This document shows positions 44,961 through 54,429 of a stretch of DNA of 64,000 nt, piece after piece. The stretch is from an uncultured Prevotellaceae bacterium (GTDB lineage: Bacteria > Bacteroidota > Bacteroidia > Bacteroidales > Bacteroidaceae): positions 30,215 through 94,214 of the forward strand of contig CACZMV010000009.1 in the NCBI GenBank assembly GCA_902782305.1, given 5' to 3'. The position numbers and the translations under genes were made by a program. The notes beneath the pieces are model-generated. The model had not been told where the DNA came from and did not search any database. It saw only the letters and a list, made by a program, of their open reading frames with translations. Every line of letters begins with the position of its first letter. Position 1 is the stretch's first letter.

Positions 44961-47407
44961 AAGTATTAAAATTCGGCGGAACGTCCGTAGGTTCCGTGAA
45001 AAGCATTCTTAGCTTGAAGAAAATTGTGGAGGCAGAGGCTCGGACGCAACCTGTCGTAGTAGTTGTAAGCGCGCTTGGCGGCATTACCGACAAGTTGATA
45101 GCGACCTCGCAAATGGCCCTCAAGGGTGATGATCGTTGGCGTGAGGAATTTGACGCAATGGTGACCAGACACCACCAGATGATAGACACCATCATCACCG
45201 ATGACAAGAAACGCGTAGATTTATTTAATAAGGTAGACCAGCTCTTCGACCAATTGAAGAGCATCTATTATGGTGTCTTCCTGATACACGACCTGAGCGA
45301 GAAGACGCAGGCTGCCATTGTAAGCTATGGTGAGCGCTTGTCGTCGAACATCGTAGCCACACTGGTCAAAGGTGGCGTGAGGATGAACAGCCGTGACTTC
45401 ATTCGCACGGAGCGCAAGAACGGAAAGCATACGTTGGATTCAGAGCTGACGGTAAAGTTGGTGAAAGAGTTCTTTGCTCCTATATGTAACGATAAAGCTG
45501 CCAAGACGGTGGCCGTAGTGCCTGGATTTATCTCGAGAGACCGCGACACGGGCGAGACGACGAACCTGGGGCGCGGTGGTTCGGACTATACCGCTGCCAT
45601 CATTGCAGCAGCCATAGACGCTGAGGTGTTGGAGATATGGACGGACGTGGACGGTTTCATGACAGCCGACCCGCGCGTCATCAAGACGGCCTATACCATC
45701 AACGAGTTGTCGTATATCGAGGCGATGGAGCTCTGTAACTTCGGTGCCAAGGTGATTTATCCGCCGACGATTTATCCCGTCTGCGTGAAGAACATTCCCA
45801 TCAAGGTGAAGAACACTTTCAACCCTGAGCATCCGGGAACCTTGATAAAAGACCATATAGAGAACGACCAGAAACCGATTAAGGGTATATCCTCGATTAA
45901 AGGTACCACGCTGATTACGGTGACGGGTCTTTCGATGGTGGGTGTGATTGGTGTGAACCGTCGTATCTTTACCACACTGGCCAATAAAGGCATCTCGGTA
46001 TTCATGGTGTCGCAGGCTTCGTCAGAGAACTCTACGTCTATTGGTGTTCGCGACGAGGATGCCGAAGCAGCCGTAGAGGTGCTGAACGAGCAGTTTGCCA
46101 AGGAGATAGAGACGGGCGCCATGTTCCCCATGCACGCTGAGAGCGGACTGGCCACCATCGCCATTGTGGGTGAGAACATGAAGCACACCCCCGGTATTGC
46201 AGGTAAGTTGTTTGGCACACTGGGACGCTCAGGTATCAGCGTGATAGCCTGTGCGCAGGGTGCTTCTGAGACCAACATATCGTTCGTAGTGGATGGCAGA
46301 TTCCTGCGCAAATCGCTCAACGTGCTGCACGATTCGTTCTTCCTGTCGGAGTACAAGGTGCTGAACCTTTTCATCTGCGGAATCGGTACGGTGGGTGGTA
46401 TGCTGATAGAACAGATTCGTTCGCAGTACGAAGAGCTGATGCAGCGCAACGGACTGAAACTCAACGTGGTAGGAATTGCTTCATCGAAGAAGTATCTGTT
46501 GGACCGCGATGGTATAGACTTGTCGACCTACAAGCAACAATTAAACGACGCTCCCCTGCCCGACCAGAAGTTGGGCGACGCCATCGTCCAGATGAACATC
46601 TTCAACAGCGTGTTCGTGGATTGTACCGCCAGCAAGGAGATTGCAGGCTTGTATCAGACCTTCCTGGAACATAACATCAGCGTGATAGCAGCCAACAAGT
46701 TGGCAGCATCGAGCGACTATGATAACTATATCAAACTGAAGAAGACAGCCCGCGACCGCGGCGTGTGGTTCCGCTATGAAACCAACGTGGGTGCTGGACT
46801 GCCCATCATCGGAACCATCAACGACCTGCGCAACTCGGGTGACAAGATACTGAAGATTGAGGCGGTGCTGAGTGGCACACTGAACTTCATCTTCAACGAG
46901 ATCAGTGCCGACGTGCCGTTCTCTGAGACGGTTCGCAGAGCCAAGGAGCAAGGCTATTCAGAACCCGACCCACGCATAGACCTGAGTGGTACGGACGTGA
47001 TTCGCAAGCTGGTGATTCTGACGCGTGAGGCAGGCTATAAGGTAGAGCAGCAGGACGTAGAAAAGCACCTGTTTGTGCCTGACAGCTACTTTGAAGGTTC
47101 GGTAGACGACTTCTGGGAGAAGTTGCCTGCGCTGGATGCCGACTTTGAGACGCGTCGCCAGCAGTTAGAGGCTGAAGGCAAACGCTGGCGCTTTGTAGCT
47201 ACGATGGAGCACGGAAAGACCAATGTGGCCCTGAAGGAGGTGGACCGTAATCATCCGTTCTACAACCTGGAAGGTTCGAACAACATCGTGCTGCTCACCA
47301 CGGAGCGTTATAAAGAATACCCCATGCAGATTCAGGGTTATGGTGCAGGAGCTTCCGTAACAGCTGCGGGTGTGTTTGCCAACATCATGTCAATAGCTAA
47401 TATATAA
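44957..47407 (+). CDS. thrA: bifunctional aspartokinase / homoserine dehydrogenase
   Basis: 816 residues. The aspartokinase domain opens with KFGGTSVGS at 5-13, and GRGGSDYTAAI lies near 207. ACT-like regulatory segments (about 315-460) separate it from the homoserine dehydrogenase domain, with Rossmann-type LFICGIGTVGGM near 470 and the EAVLSGTLNFIFNE strand near 637. It catalyses the first and third steps from aspartate to threonine and methionine. It leads the thrA-mutase-thrC operon, 10 bases before the next gene. Feedback inhibition by threonine is expected from the ACT domains. Confidence 0.95.
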   Translation: MKVLKFGGTSVGSVKSILSLKKIVEAEARTQPVVVVVSALGGITDKLIATSQMALKGDDRWREEFDAMVTRHHQMIDTIITDDKKRVDLFNKVDQLFDQLKSIYYGVFLIHDLSEKTQAAIVSYGERLSSNIVATLVKGGVRMNSRDFIRTERKNGKHTLDSELTVKLVKEFFAPICNDKAAKTVAVVPGFISRDRDTGETTNLGRGGSDYTAAIIAAAIDAEVLEIWTDVDGFMTADPRVIKTAYTINELSYIEAMELCNFGAKVIYPPTIYPVCVKNIPIKVKNTFNPEHPGTLIKDHIENDQKPIKGISSIKGTTLITVTGLSMVGVIGVNRRIFTTLANKGISVFMVSQASSENSTSIGVRDEDAEAAVEVLNEQFAKEIETGAMFPMHAESGLATIAIVGENMKHTPGIAGKLFGTLGRSGISVIACAQGASETNISFVVDGRFLRKSLNVLHDSFFLSEYKVLNLFICGIGTVGGMLIEQIRSQYEELMQRNGLKLNVVGIASSKKYLLDRDGIDLSTYKQQLNDAPLPDQKLGDAIVQMNIFNSVFVDCTASKEIAGLYQTFLEHNISVIAANKLAASSDYDNYIKLKKTARDRGVWFRYETNVGAGLPIIGTINDLRNSGDKILKIEAVLSGTLNFIFNEISADVPFSETVRRAKEQGYSEPDPRIDLSGTDVIRKLVILTREAGYKVEQQDVEKHLFVPDSYFEGSVDDFWEKLPALDADFETRRQQLEAEGKRWRFVATMEHGKTNVALKEVDRNHPFYNLEGSNNIVLLTTERYKEYPMQIQGYGAGASVTAAGVFANIMSIANI

Positions 47408-47417
47408 TAAGGTACGC

Positions 47418-48677
47418 ATGAAACATATTATTATATTAGGCGACGGAATGGCTGACCATCAGGTGGCAAGCTTGGGAAACAAGACATTGCTGCAATATGC
47501 GCGTCCGGAATACATGAACCGATTGGCGCGCGAGGGACGTACAGGCAGACTGGTGACTGTTCCGGAAGGATTTCCACCAGGGTCAGAGGTGGCCAACACG
47601 GCTATTCTCGGCTACGACCTGAACAAGGTGTATGAAGGACGCGGACCCTTGGAGGCAGCATCCATAGGCTACGAGATGGCCGACGACGATATGGCCATTC
47701 GCTGTAACATCATCACGCTGGAAGACGGCAAGATAATCACCCATAACGGCGGAAATCTGGAGACGAAGGATGCTGATGTGCTGATAAAATACCTGAACGA
47801 GACACTGGCTAAACCCATTAACGAACGGGAGGGCTGTGAGCGCGTGAAGTTTATCACGGGCATTCAGTATCGCCATCTGCTGGTGATCAAGGGTGGCAAC
47901 AAGCACATTGTCTGTGCCCCACCCCACGACCATCCGAATGAGCCTTGGCGCCCACTGCTGGTAAAACCTGAGGAAGGTTTAGTAGGCAGTGACTCCGTCG
48001 CTGCTCAAGAAACCGCCGACCTCATCAACGAACTGATTCTGCGTTCGCAGGAACTATTGGCCAAGCACCCCTATAATATAGCCAAAGCGGCAAAGGGTGA
48101 ACGACAGGCCAACAGCATCTGGCCTTGGAGCGGTGGCTATCGTCCCTCTATGGAAACGCTGATGCAACAATATCCCCAGATTAAAAGCGGTGCGGTGATC
48201 TCTGCGGTCGACTTGATTCAGGGTATTGGAAAATATGCGGGATTGCGCATCATCAAGGTTCCTGGAGCTACCGGATTGGCCAACACCAACTATGAAGGCA
48301 AGGCGCAGGCAGCTATCGACGCGCTGAAAAAGGACGATTTCGTATTCGTACATGTGGAAGCGACCGACGAGGCTGGACACGATGGTGACATAGACCTGAA
48401 GTTGAAAGCCATCGACTATCTGGACAAGCGATTGATCAAGCCCATTCTGGAAGCCATCGAGCAGATGGACGAACCCGTATGTGTGGCCATCCTGCCTGAC
48501 CACCCCACTCCCGTAGAACTGCGCATCCATGTGAAAGAGCCCGTGCCTTTCATCATCTGGCACAAGGGTATCACTCCTGATGAGGTGCAATATTACGACG
48601 AGGTGTCTTGCGTCAGTGGTGGTTACGGACTCTTGCAACTGAATGAATTTATGAACGAACTAATGAAAATAAATTAA
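47418..48677 (+). CDS. aPGM-type phosphoglycerate mutase, probable homoserine kinase
   Basis: 419 residues in the alkaline-phosphatase superfamily, archaeal-type cofactor-independent phosphoglycerate mutase. The metal-binding start ILGDGMAD, catalytic GSEVANTAILGYD near 57, and metal ligands DEAGHDGD and ILPDHPTPVE are present. Its place between thrA and thrC, with no thrB in the operon, matches the proposal in comparative genomics that this protein phosphorylates homoserine in Bacteroidetes. Sequence alone cannot separate mutase from kinase activity. It is 5 bases upstream of thrC. Confidence 0.88.
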   Translation: MKHIIILGDGMADHQVASLGNKTLLQYARPEYMNRLAREGRTGRLVTVPEGFPPGSEVANTAILGYDLNKVYEGRGPLEAASIGYEMADDDMAIRCNIITLEDGKIITHNGGNLETKDADVLIKYLNETLAKPINEREGCERVKFITGIQYRHLLVIKGGNKHIVCAPPHDHPNEPWRPLLVKPEEGLVGSDSVAAQETADLINELILRSQELLAKHPYNIAKAAKGERQANSIWPWSGGYRPSMETLMQQYPQIKSGAVISAVDLIQGIGKYAGLRIIKVPGATGLANTNYEGKAQAAIDALKKDDFVFVHVEATDEAGHDGDIDLKLKAIDYLDKRLIKPILEAIEQMDEPVCVAILPDHPTPVELRIHVKEPVPFIIWHKGITPDEVQYYDEVSCVSGGYGLLQLNEFMNELMKIN

Positions 48678-48682
48678 GCAAT

Positions 48683-50011
48683 ATGAATTACTATAGCACA
48701 AACGGGAAAGCTCCCATCGCAGACCTGCAGAAAGCAGTGGTGAAAGGACTGGCCGAGGATCGTGGTCTCTACATGCCAGAGCGTATAGAGAAACTGCCGA
48801 AGGCTTTCTTCGACAACATTCAGGACATGAAGTTCCAGGACATTGCCTATAACGTAGCCAGCAACTTCTTCGGAGAGGATGTGGACGAGGATGCGTTGCA
48901 GGATATCGTCTACGACACGCTGTCGTTCGATTGTCCCGTAGTAGAGGTTAAAGACAACATCTACACGCTGGAACTGTTTCACGGTCCTACGCTCGCCTTC
49001 AAGGATGTGGGTGCCAGATTCATGGCGCGACTGCTGGGCTACTTCCTCCGTCGTAGCGGTTCTACATGTGGCTGTGCCACAGCCACGAACTCGACGGTAA
49101 ACGTCCTCGTAGCAACCAGCGGCGACACAGGTAGCGCAGTGGCCAATGGATTCCTGGGCGTAGAGGGCATCCACGTTTATGTGCTCTATCCCAAGGGTAA
49201 GGTTTCGCCTATCCAGGAGTGCCAGTTTACCACACTGGGGCAGAACATTACAGCCATCGAGGTAGATGGTGTCTTCGATGATTGTCAGGCGCTGGTGAAG
49301 TCGGCCTTCATGGACGAGGAACTGAACCAGCACATGAAGCTGACATCAGCTAACAGCATCAATGTAGCACGATTCCTGCCTCAGGCCTTCTACTATTTCA
49401 ATGCCTATGCTCGCATGAAGGCATTGGGCAAGGCTGACAATCTGGTGATGTGTGTGCCAAGTGGCAACTTCGGCAACATCTGTGCGGCGCTGTTCGGTCA
49501 TGAGATGGGACTGCCCATCAAGCGCTTCATCGCTGCCAATAATGCCAATGATGTGTTCTACAATTATTTGCAGACGGGTAAGTATGAACCCAAGGCAAGC
49601 ATACAGACACTGGCCAACGCTATGGACGTGGGTGACCCCTCGAACTTTGCCCGCATCTACGACCTCTACGGGAAGTCGCATGAGCGTATTAGCAGCTTGA
49701 TTAGTGGTGCTACCTATAAGGACGAACAGATAGCAGAAACCATGCGCCAATGCTATAGCGAAACGGGCTATGTGCTTGACCCTCACGGCGCTTGCGGTTA
49801 TAAAGCACTTGAAGAAGGATTGCAAGAAGGCGAGATAGGTGTGTTCTGCGAGACCGCCCATCCGGCTAAGTTCAAGGAGAAGGTGGACAGCATTCTGGGT
49901 ACCGACATCGAGATTCCTGCCCGTCTGCGTGCCTTCATGGAGGGCGAGAAACAGAGCGTAGAGATGAGCAAGGACTTTGCCGATTTCAAACACTATCTGA
50001 TGCAACAGTAG
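48683..50011 (+). CDS. thrC: threonine synthase
   Basis: 442 residues, a PLP-dependent enzyme of the long threonine-synthase type. The PLP lysine lies in LAFKDVGARFM near 104, the phosphate-binding loop is ATSGDTGSAVANG near 150, and SANSINVARFLPQ is near 222. It converts O-phosphohomoserine to threonine and is the last gene of the thr operon. Its 3' side leads straight into the uxaB promoter, without a clear terminator. Confidence 0.95.
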   Translation: MNYYSTNGKAPIADLQKAVVKGLAEDRGLYMPERIEKLPKAFFDNIQDMKFQDIAYNVASNFFGEDVDEDALQDIVYDTLSFDCPVVEVKDNIYTLELFHGPTLAFKDVGARFMARLLGYFLRRSGSTCGCATATNSTVNVLVATSGDTGSAVANGFLGVEGIHVYVLYPKGKVSPIQECQFTTLGQNITAIEVDGVFDDCQALVKSAFMDEELNQHMKLTSANSINVARFLPQAFYYFNAYARMKALGKADNLVMCVPSGNFGNICAALFGHEMGLPIKRFIAANNANDVFYNYLQTGKYEPKASIQTLANAMDVGDPSNFARIYDLYGKSHERISSLISGATYKDEQIAETMRQCYSETGYVLDPHGACGYKALEEGLQEGEIGVFCETAHPAKFKEKVDSILGTDIEIPARLRAFMEGEKQSVEMSKDFADFKHYLMQQ

Positions 50012-50078
50012 AAAATTATTCGCAAACGTTAACGTATTTATTTCGTGAAAAAGTGATACTTATTCGGAAAATAATCAC

Positions 50079-50086
50079 TATCTTTG
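50079..50086 (+). promoter_or_regulatory. -7 box of uxaB
   Basis: TATCTTTG followed by CATC, 40 bases before the start of uxaB. The 115-base gap after thrC has no other feature. Confidence 0.75.
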
Positions 50087-50126
50087 CATCTGAAAAACAA
50101 ACTATAACAAAATACAAATTACAAGT

Positions 50127-51569
50127 ATGTTGAAACCGTTAAACAAAAACTTCGCTCCTAAGAGCGTAATGCCTGAAAAGGTGATTCAGTTTGGTGAGGG
50201 TAATTTCCTCCGCGCGTTTGTGGATTGGATTATCTGGAACATGGACCAGAAGACCAACTTCAATGGTTCTGTAGTTGTCGTTCAGCCTATTGACAAGGGT
50301 ATGGTTGAGTGGCTCAACGGTCAGGACTGCCTGTATCACGTAAACCTGCAAGGTCGTGAGAATGGTAAGCCCGTGAACTCGCTGGAGCGCATCGACGTTA
50401 TCAGCCGTGCACTGAACCCCTACTCTCAGAATGATGCCTTCATGGCTTTGGCTGACCAGCCCGAGATTCGCTTCGTGATTTCGAACACCACAGAGGCTGG
50501 TATCGCTTTCGATCCTGCCTGCAAGCTGGAGGACAAGCCCGCTTCAAGCTATCCTGGCAAACTGGTTCAGTTGCTGTATCGTCGTTACCAGACCTTCAAC
50601 GGTGATCCCACAAAGGGTCTGATCATCTTCCCCTGTGAGCTGATCTTCCTGAATGGTCACGTGCTGAAGGATTGCATCAACAAGTACATTGAGTTGTGGC
50701 AGTTGCCCGCAGACTTCAAGAAGTGGTTTGACGAGTGCTGCGGCGTATACGCTACCCTCGTAGACCGTATCGTTCCTGGATTCCCCCGCAAGGAGATTGC
50801 CCAGATTCAGGAGAAGATTGGCTATCGCGACAACTTGGTAGTACAGGCCGAGAACTTCCACCTGTGGGTGATCGAGGCTCCAAAGGAGGTTGCCAACGAG
50901 TTCCCTGCAGACAAGGCTGGACTGCACGTGCTGTTCGTACCATCAGAGGAGCCCTACCACAAGCGTAAGGTTACCCTGCTGAATGGCCCGCACACCGTAC
51001 TGAGCCCCGTTGCATTCCTGAGCGGTGTCAATATCGTTCGTGATGCTTGCAACCACGAGGTCATTTCAAAGTATATCCACAAGGTACAGTTCGACGAGCT
51101 GATGCAGACCCTCGACCTGCCTATGGAGGAGCTGGAGAAGTTTGCCGGCGACGTACTGGAGCGCTTCGACAACCCATTCGTAGACCATCAGGTAACCAGC
51201 ATTATGCTGAACTCATTCCCCAAGTTCCAGGCTCGCGACCTGCCCGGTGTGAAGACTTATCTGGAGCGCAAGGGAGAGCTGCCTAAGGGTCTGGTATTCG
51301 GTTTGGCAGCTATCATCACCTACTACAAGGGTGGCAAGCGCGCCGATGGCGTTGAGATTGTGCCCAACGACGACGAGAAGATCATGACTCTGCTGAAGGA
51401 CCTGTGGGCTACTGGCGACACGCAGAAGGTAGCTGACGGTGTTCTGGGTGCTGAGTTCATCTGGCAGGAAGACCTGAACAAAGTGGCTGGTCTGAACGCT
51501 ATGGTAAAGCTGTTCCTCGACCTGATTCAGGAGAAGGGCATGCTGGAGGCCGTAAAGACTATCCTGTAA
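50127..51569 (+). CDS. uxaB: tagaturonate reductase (altronate oxidoreductase)
   Basis: 480 residues, mannitol-dehydrogenase-like superfamily. The NAD-binding start reads VIQFGEGNFLRAFVDW near 20-35. The catalytic region includes HKRKVTLLNGPHTVLSP near 275-290, with the Lys and His typical of the family. It reduces tagaturonate to altronate in galacturonate breakdown. No other ux genes are nearby, so it is regulated alone here. Codons are strongly biased, as in highly expressed genes. It ends in a strong terminator. Confidence 0.93.
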   Translation: MLKPLNKNFAPKSVMPEKVIQFGEGNFLRAFVDWIIWNMDQKTNFNGSVVVVQPIDKGMVEWLNGQDCLYHVNLQGRENGKPVNSLERIDVISRALNPYSQNDAFMALADQPEIRFVISNTTEAGIAFDPACKLEDKPASSYPGKLVQLLYRRYQTFNGDPTKGLIIFPCELIFLNGHVLKDCINKYIELWQLPADFKKWFDECCGVYATLVDRIVPGFPRKEIAQIQEKIGYRDNLVVQAENFHLWVIEAPKEVANEFPADKAGLHVLFVPSEEPYHKRKVTLLNGPHTVLSPVAFLSGVNIVRDACNHEVISKYIHKVQFDELMQTLDLPMEELEKFAGDVLERFDNPFVDHQVTSIMLNSFPKFQARDLPGVKTYLERKGELPKGLVFGLAAIITYYKGGKRADGVEIVPNDDEKIMTLLKDLWATGDTQKVADGVLGAEFIWQEDLNKVAGLNAMVKLFLDLIQEKGMLEAVKTIL

Positions 51570-51593
51570 AATACCGTATAACAAATCTTATTT

Positions 51594-51625
51594 GCGGAGA
51601 GCACAACATGTGTTCTCCGCTTTTA
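51594..51625 (+). terminator. terminator of uxaB
   Basis: The stem GCGGAGA...TCTCCGC extends through a GCACA/TGTGT-like pairing, followed by TTTTATT. It lies 24 bases past the uxaB stop. Confidence 0.85.
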
Positions 51626-51711
51626 TTATTTATAATGTATCTTTTACTTCGCTTTTCGTTACTTATCTTTAAATTCTTGGCAAAAAAGATAGTTATACGG
51701 AATTTATTTTG

Positions 51712-51719
51712 TAAATTTG
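51712..51719 (+). promoter_or_regulatory. -7 box of the tkt-rpiB operon
   Basis: TAAATTTG followed by CAAAAG, about 60 bases before the tkt start. Confidence 0.7.
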
Positions 51720-51779
51720 CAAAAGTATTAATAACCTGACAAGAATTTATCTAACAGATACATTATTAATTATTTTATT

Positions 51780-53795
51780 ATGGCAAACGACAACAAAATC
51801 ATGAATCGCGCAGCGGATAACATTCGTATTCTTGCTGCCTCGATGGTTGAGAAGGCAAAGTCTGGTCACCCAGGCGGTGCAATGGGTGGTGCTGATTTCA
51901 TCAACACCTTGTACAGTGAGTTCCTGGTTTACGATCCTGAGAATCCCGCTTGGGAGGGTCGCGACCGCTTCTTCCTCGATCCTGGTCACATGGCTCCTAT
52001 GCTCTATAGCCAGCTCTGCCTGATTGGCAAGTTCACACTGGAGGATTTGAAGAACCTGCGTCAGTGGGGTTCTGTTACTCCTGGTCACCCCGAGCGCGAG
52101 ATTGAGCGTGGTATCGAGAACACCTCTGGTCCTCTGGGACAGGGTCACACCTTTGCCGTAGGTGCTGCCATCGCTGCCAAGTTCCTGAAGGCTCGTCTGG
52201 GCAACGTCATGAACCAGACTATCTACGCCTACATTTCCGATGGTGGTGTACAGGAGGAGATCTCTCAGGGTGCTGGACGTATTGCTGGTAACTTGGGGCT
52301 GGACAACCTCATCATGTTCTACGACGCTAATGACATCCAGCTGTCTACCAAGACCGAGGTTGTGACTTGTGAGGATACCGCCAAAAAGTACGAAGCTTGG
52401 GGTTGGTATGTGCAGAAGATTAATGGTAACGATGTTGACCAGATTCGTGAGGCTATCAAGAAGGCTCAAGCAGAGAAGGAGCGTCCAAGTCTGATTATTG
52501 GTCATTGTATCATGGGTAAGGGTGCCCGCAAGGCTGACAACAGCTCTTATGAGAGCAACTGCGCTACTCACGGTGCTCCTCTCGGTGGTGACGCTTACAT
52601 TAACACCATGAAGAACTTGGGTGCTGATCCTGAGAATCCTTTCCAGATTTTCCCTGAGGTAAAGGAGTTGTATGCAAAGCGTGCTGAGGAGCTGAAGAAG
52701 ATTGTTGCTCAGCGCTATGCTGAGAAGGCTGAGTGGGCTAAGGGACATCCCGTACAGGCCAAGCAACTAGAGGAGTGGTTCAGTGGCAAGGCTCCAAAGA
52801 TTGATTGGAGCAAGGTTGAACAGAAGGCTGGCAGCGCTACCCGTAGCGCCTCTGCAGCTGTTCTGGGTCAGCTGGCTGAACAGGTACCTAACATGATTTG
52901 CGCTTCTGCCGACCTGTCTAACTCTGATAACACTAATGGATTCCTGAAGAAGACCCACGACATCGTTCGCGGTGACTTCAGCGGTGCCTTCTTCGAGGCT
53001 GGTGTGGCTGAGTTGACAATGGCTTGCTGCTGTATCGGTATGGCTCTGCACGGTGGTGTTATCCCCGCTTGCGGAACGTTCTTCGTATTCTCTGACTACA
53101 TGAAGCCCGCTGTTCGTATGGCTGCCCTGATGGAACTGCCCGTGAAGTTCATCTGGACTCACGACGCCTTCCGCGTTGGTGAGGACGGTCCTACCCATGA
53201 GCCCGTAGAGCAGGAGGCACAGATTCGTCTGATGGAGAAACTGAAGAACCACCACGGCAAGAACTCTGTATTGGTAGTTCGTCCTGCTGATGCCGAGGAG
53301 ACCACCGTTTGCTGGCGTATGGCTATGGAGAACGTTGATACGCCTACCGCACTCATCTTCTCTCGTCAGAACATTGAAATGCTGCCCGAGGGCAACGACT
53401 ATAACCAGGCTACCAAGGGTGCATACGTAGTAGCTGGCTCAGACGAGAACTACGACGTCATTCTGTTGGCTTCTGGTTCTGAAGTTTCTACCCTGGAGGC
53501 TGGTGCTAAGCTGCTCCGCGAGGACGGCGTGAAGGTACGCATTGTCAGCGTTCCTTCTGAGGGTCTGTTCCGCAGCCAGAGCAAGGAGTATCAGCAGAGT
53601 GTTCTGCCCGCAGGCAAGAAGAAGTTCGGTCTCACAGCCGGTCTGCCCGTGAACCTCGAGGGCCTGGTAGGTGCCGACGGTACTGTTTGGGGACTCGAGA
53701 GCTTCGGTTTCTCTGCTCCTTACAAGGTGCTCGACGAGAAACTTGGCTTTACTGGTCAGAATGTTTACGAGCAGGTTAAGAAGTTACTCGCATAA
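51780..53795 (+). CDS. tkt: transketolase
   Basis: 671 residues, full length. The thiamine-diphosphate region has SGHPGGAMGGAD near 27 and ISDGGVQEEISQG near 156, and the second domain has the conserved HDAFRVGEDGPTHEPVEQ near 461. It moves two-carbon units in the non-oxidative pentose phosphate pathway. It is followed by rpiB, another enzyme of the same pathway, 34 bases away. Strong codon bias suggests high expression. Confidence 0.95.
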   Translation: MANDNKIMNRAADNIRILAASMVEKAKSGHPGGAMGGADFINTLYSEFLVYDPENPAWEGRDRFFLDPGHMAPMLYSQLCLIGKFTLEDLKNLRQWGSVTPGHPEREIERGIENTSGPLGQGHTFAVGAAIAAKFLKARLGNVMNQTIYAYISDGGVQEEISQGAGRIAGNLGLDNLIMFYDANDIQLSTKTEVVTCEDTAKKYEAWGWYVQKINGNDVDQIREAIKKAQAEKERPSLIIGHCIMGKGARKADNSSYESNCATHGAPLGGDAYINTMKNLGADPENPFQIFPEVKELYAKRAEELKKIVAQRYAEKAEWAKGHPVQAKQLEEWFSGKAPKIDWSKVEQKAGSATRSASAAVLGQLAEQVPNMICASADLSNSDNTNGFLKKTHDIVRGDFSGAFFEAGVAELTMACCCIGMALHGGVIPACGTFFVFSDYMKPAVRMAALMELPVKFIWTHDAFRVGEDGPTHEPVEQEAQIRLMEKLKNHHGKNSVLVVRPADAEETTVCWRMAMENVDTPTALIFSRQNIEMLPEGNDYNQATKGAYVVAGSDENYDVILLASGSEVSTLEAGAKLLREDGVKVRIVSVPSEGLFRSQSKEYQQSVLPAGKKKFGLTAGLPVNLEGLVGADGTVWGLESFGFSAPYKVLDEKLGFTGQNVYEQVKKLLA

Positions 53796-53832
53796 TTAAA
53801 TGTTTAATCTTTAATGTTTAATATTAAACATG
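53796..53832. repeat. short TTTAATSTTTAAT repeat between tkt and rpiB
   Basis: Two to three units, the same family as the longer array at 5970-6040. It lies directly before the rpiB start at 53830 and may disturb or set its translation. Confidence 0.75.
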
Positions 53833-54273
53833 GAAGTAAAAACAGTTGGTGTAGCCTGTGATCACGCAGGCTACCCTTTGAAGAAGTTCGTGCTCCAATA
53901 CCTGGAGGAGAAGGGCTATCCCTACAAGGACTATGGTACGTGGAGTGATGCCAGCGTTGATTATCCAGACTTTGGCCATGCATTGGCTGAGGGCATCGAG
54001 AGTGGTGAGGTGTATCCGGGTATTGCCATCTGTGGCAGTGGCGAGGGTATCAGCATGACGCTGAACAAACACCAAAAGGTACGTGCCGGCTTATGCTGGA
54101 TTCCTGAGATTGCTCATCTCATCCGTCAGCACAACGATGCCAACGTACTGGTAATGCCAGGACGTTTCATCGACAACAATATGGCTCGCAAGATTATGGA
54201 CGAGTTCTTTACGGCTACCTTCGAAGGCGGACGCCATCAGAAGAGAGTTGATAAGATTCCCGTACAGAAGTAA
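53830..54273 (+). CDS. rpiB: ribose-5-phosphate isomerase B
   Basis: 147 residues, RpiB/LacAB family. The start GVACDHAGYPLKK supplies the substrate-binding Asp-His, and ICGSGEGISM near 64 carries the catalytic Cys. It interconverts ribulose 5-phosphate and ribose 5-phosphate and forms an operon with tkt. It lies 34 bases after tkt and is closed by its own terminator. Confidence 0.93.
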   Translation: MEVKTVGVACDHAGYPLKKFVLQYLEEKGYPYKDYGTWSDASVDYPDFGHALAEGIESGEVYPGIAICGSGEGISMTLNKHQKVRAGLCWIPEIAHLIRQHNDANVLVMPGRFIDNNMARKIMDEFFTATFEGGRHQKRVDKIPVQK

Positions 54274-54299
54274 CCCGTCAATTGTTACATCTTCATAAA

Positions 54300-54335
54300 A
54301 ATAATCCGCAATCATTTGGTTGTGGATTATTTTTT
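54300..54335 (+). terminator. terminator of rpiB
   Basis: The stem AATAATCCGCAA with TTGTGGATTATT (one G-T pair) is followed by a run of T. It starts 27 bases past the stop. Confidence 0.85.
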
Positions 54336-54422
54336 GTACCTTTCTCCCTTGGAGAAAGTAGGCTGCACCTCAGAAAAACAAAAATAAATTTGGTTTTTCG
54401 CTCGGTTTGCACTACCTTTGCA
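54336..54422 (+). promoter_or_regulatory. repeated promoter module, copy 3
   Basis: A hairpin beginning GTACCT (CTTTCTCC with GGAGAAAG) precedes the AAATAAATTTGG core at 54382-54393 and the -7 box TACCTTTG at 54413-54420. It is less similar to copies 1 and 2 than they are to each other, but has the same order of parts. It drives the LolA-like gene. Confidence 0.7.
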
Positions 54423-54429
54423 CCCCGTT

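Noticed and set aside
51747-52766. 339-codon frame antisense to tkt
   Set aside because: Rich in Leu/Ser/Thr with no family; a by-product of the strong codon bias of tkt. The same holds for long frames antisense to thrC (48674-49333), the mutase (48054-48638) and thrA (45772-46464).
54418-54429. TTG start upstream of the LolA-like gene
   Set aside because: The codon lies within the -7 box TACCTTTG. The same argument removes the extensions at 1340, 23120, 44381 and 62690.
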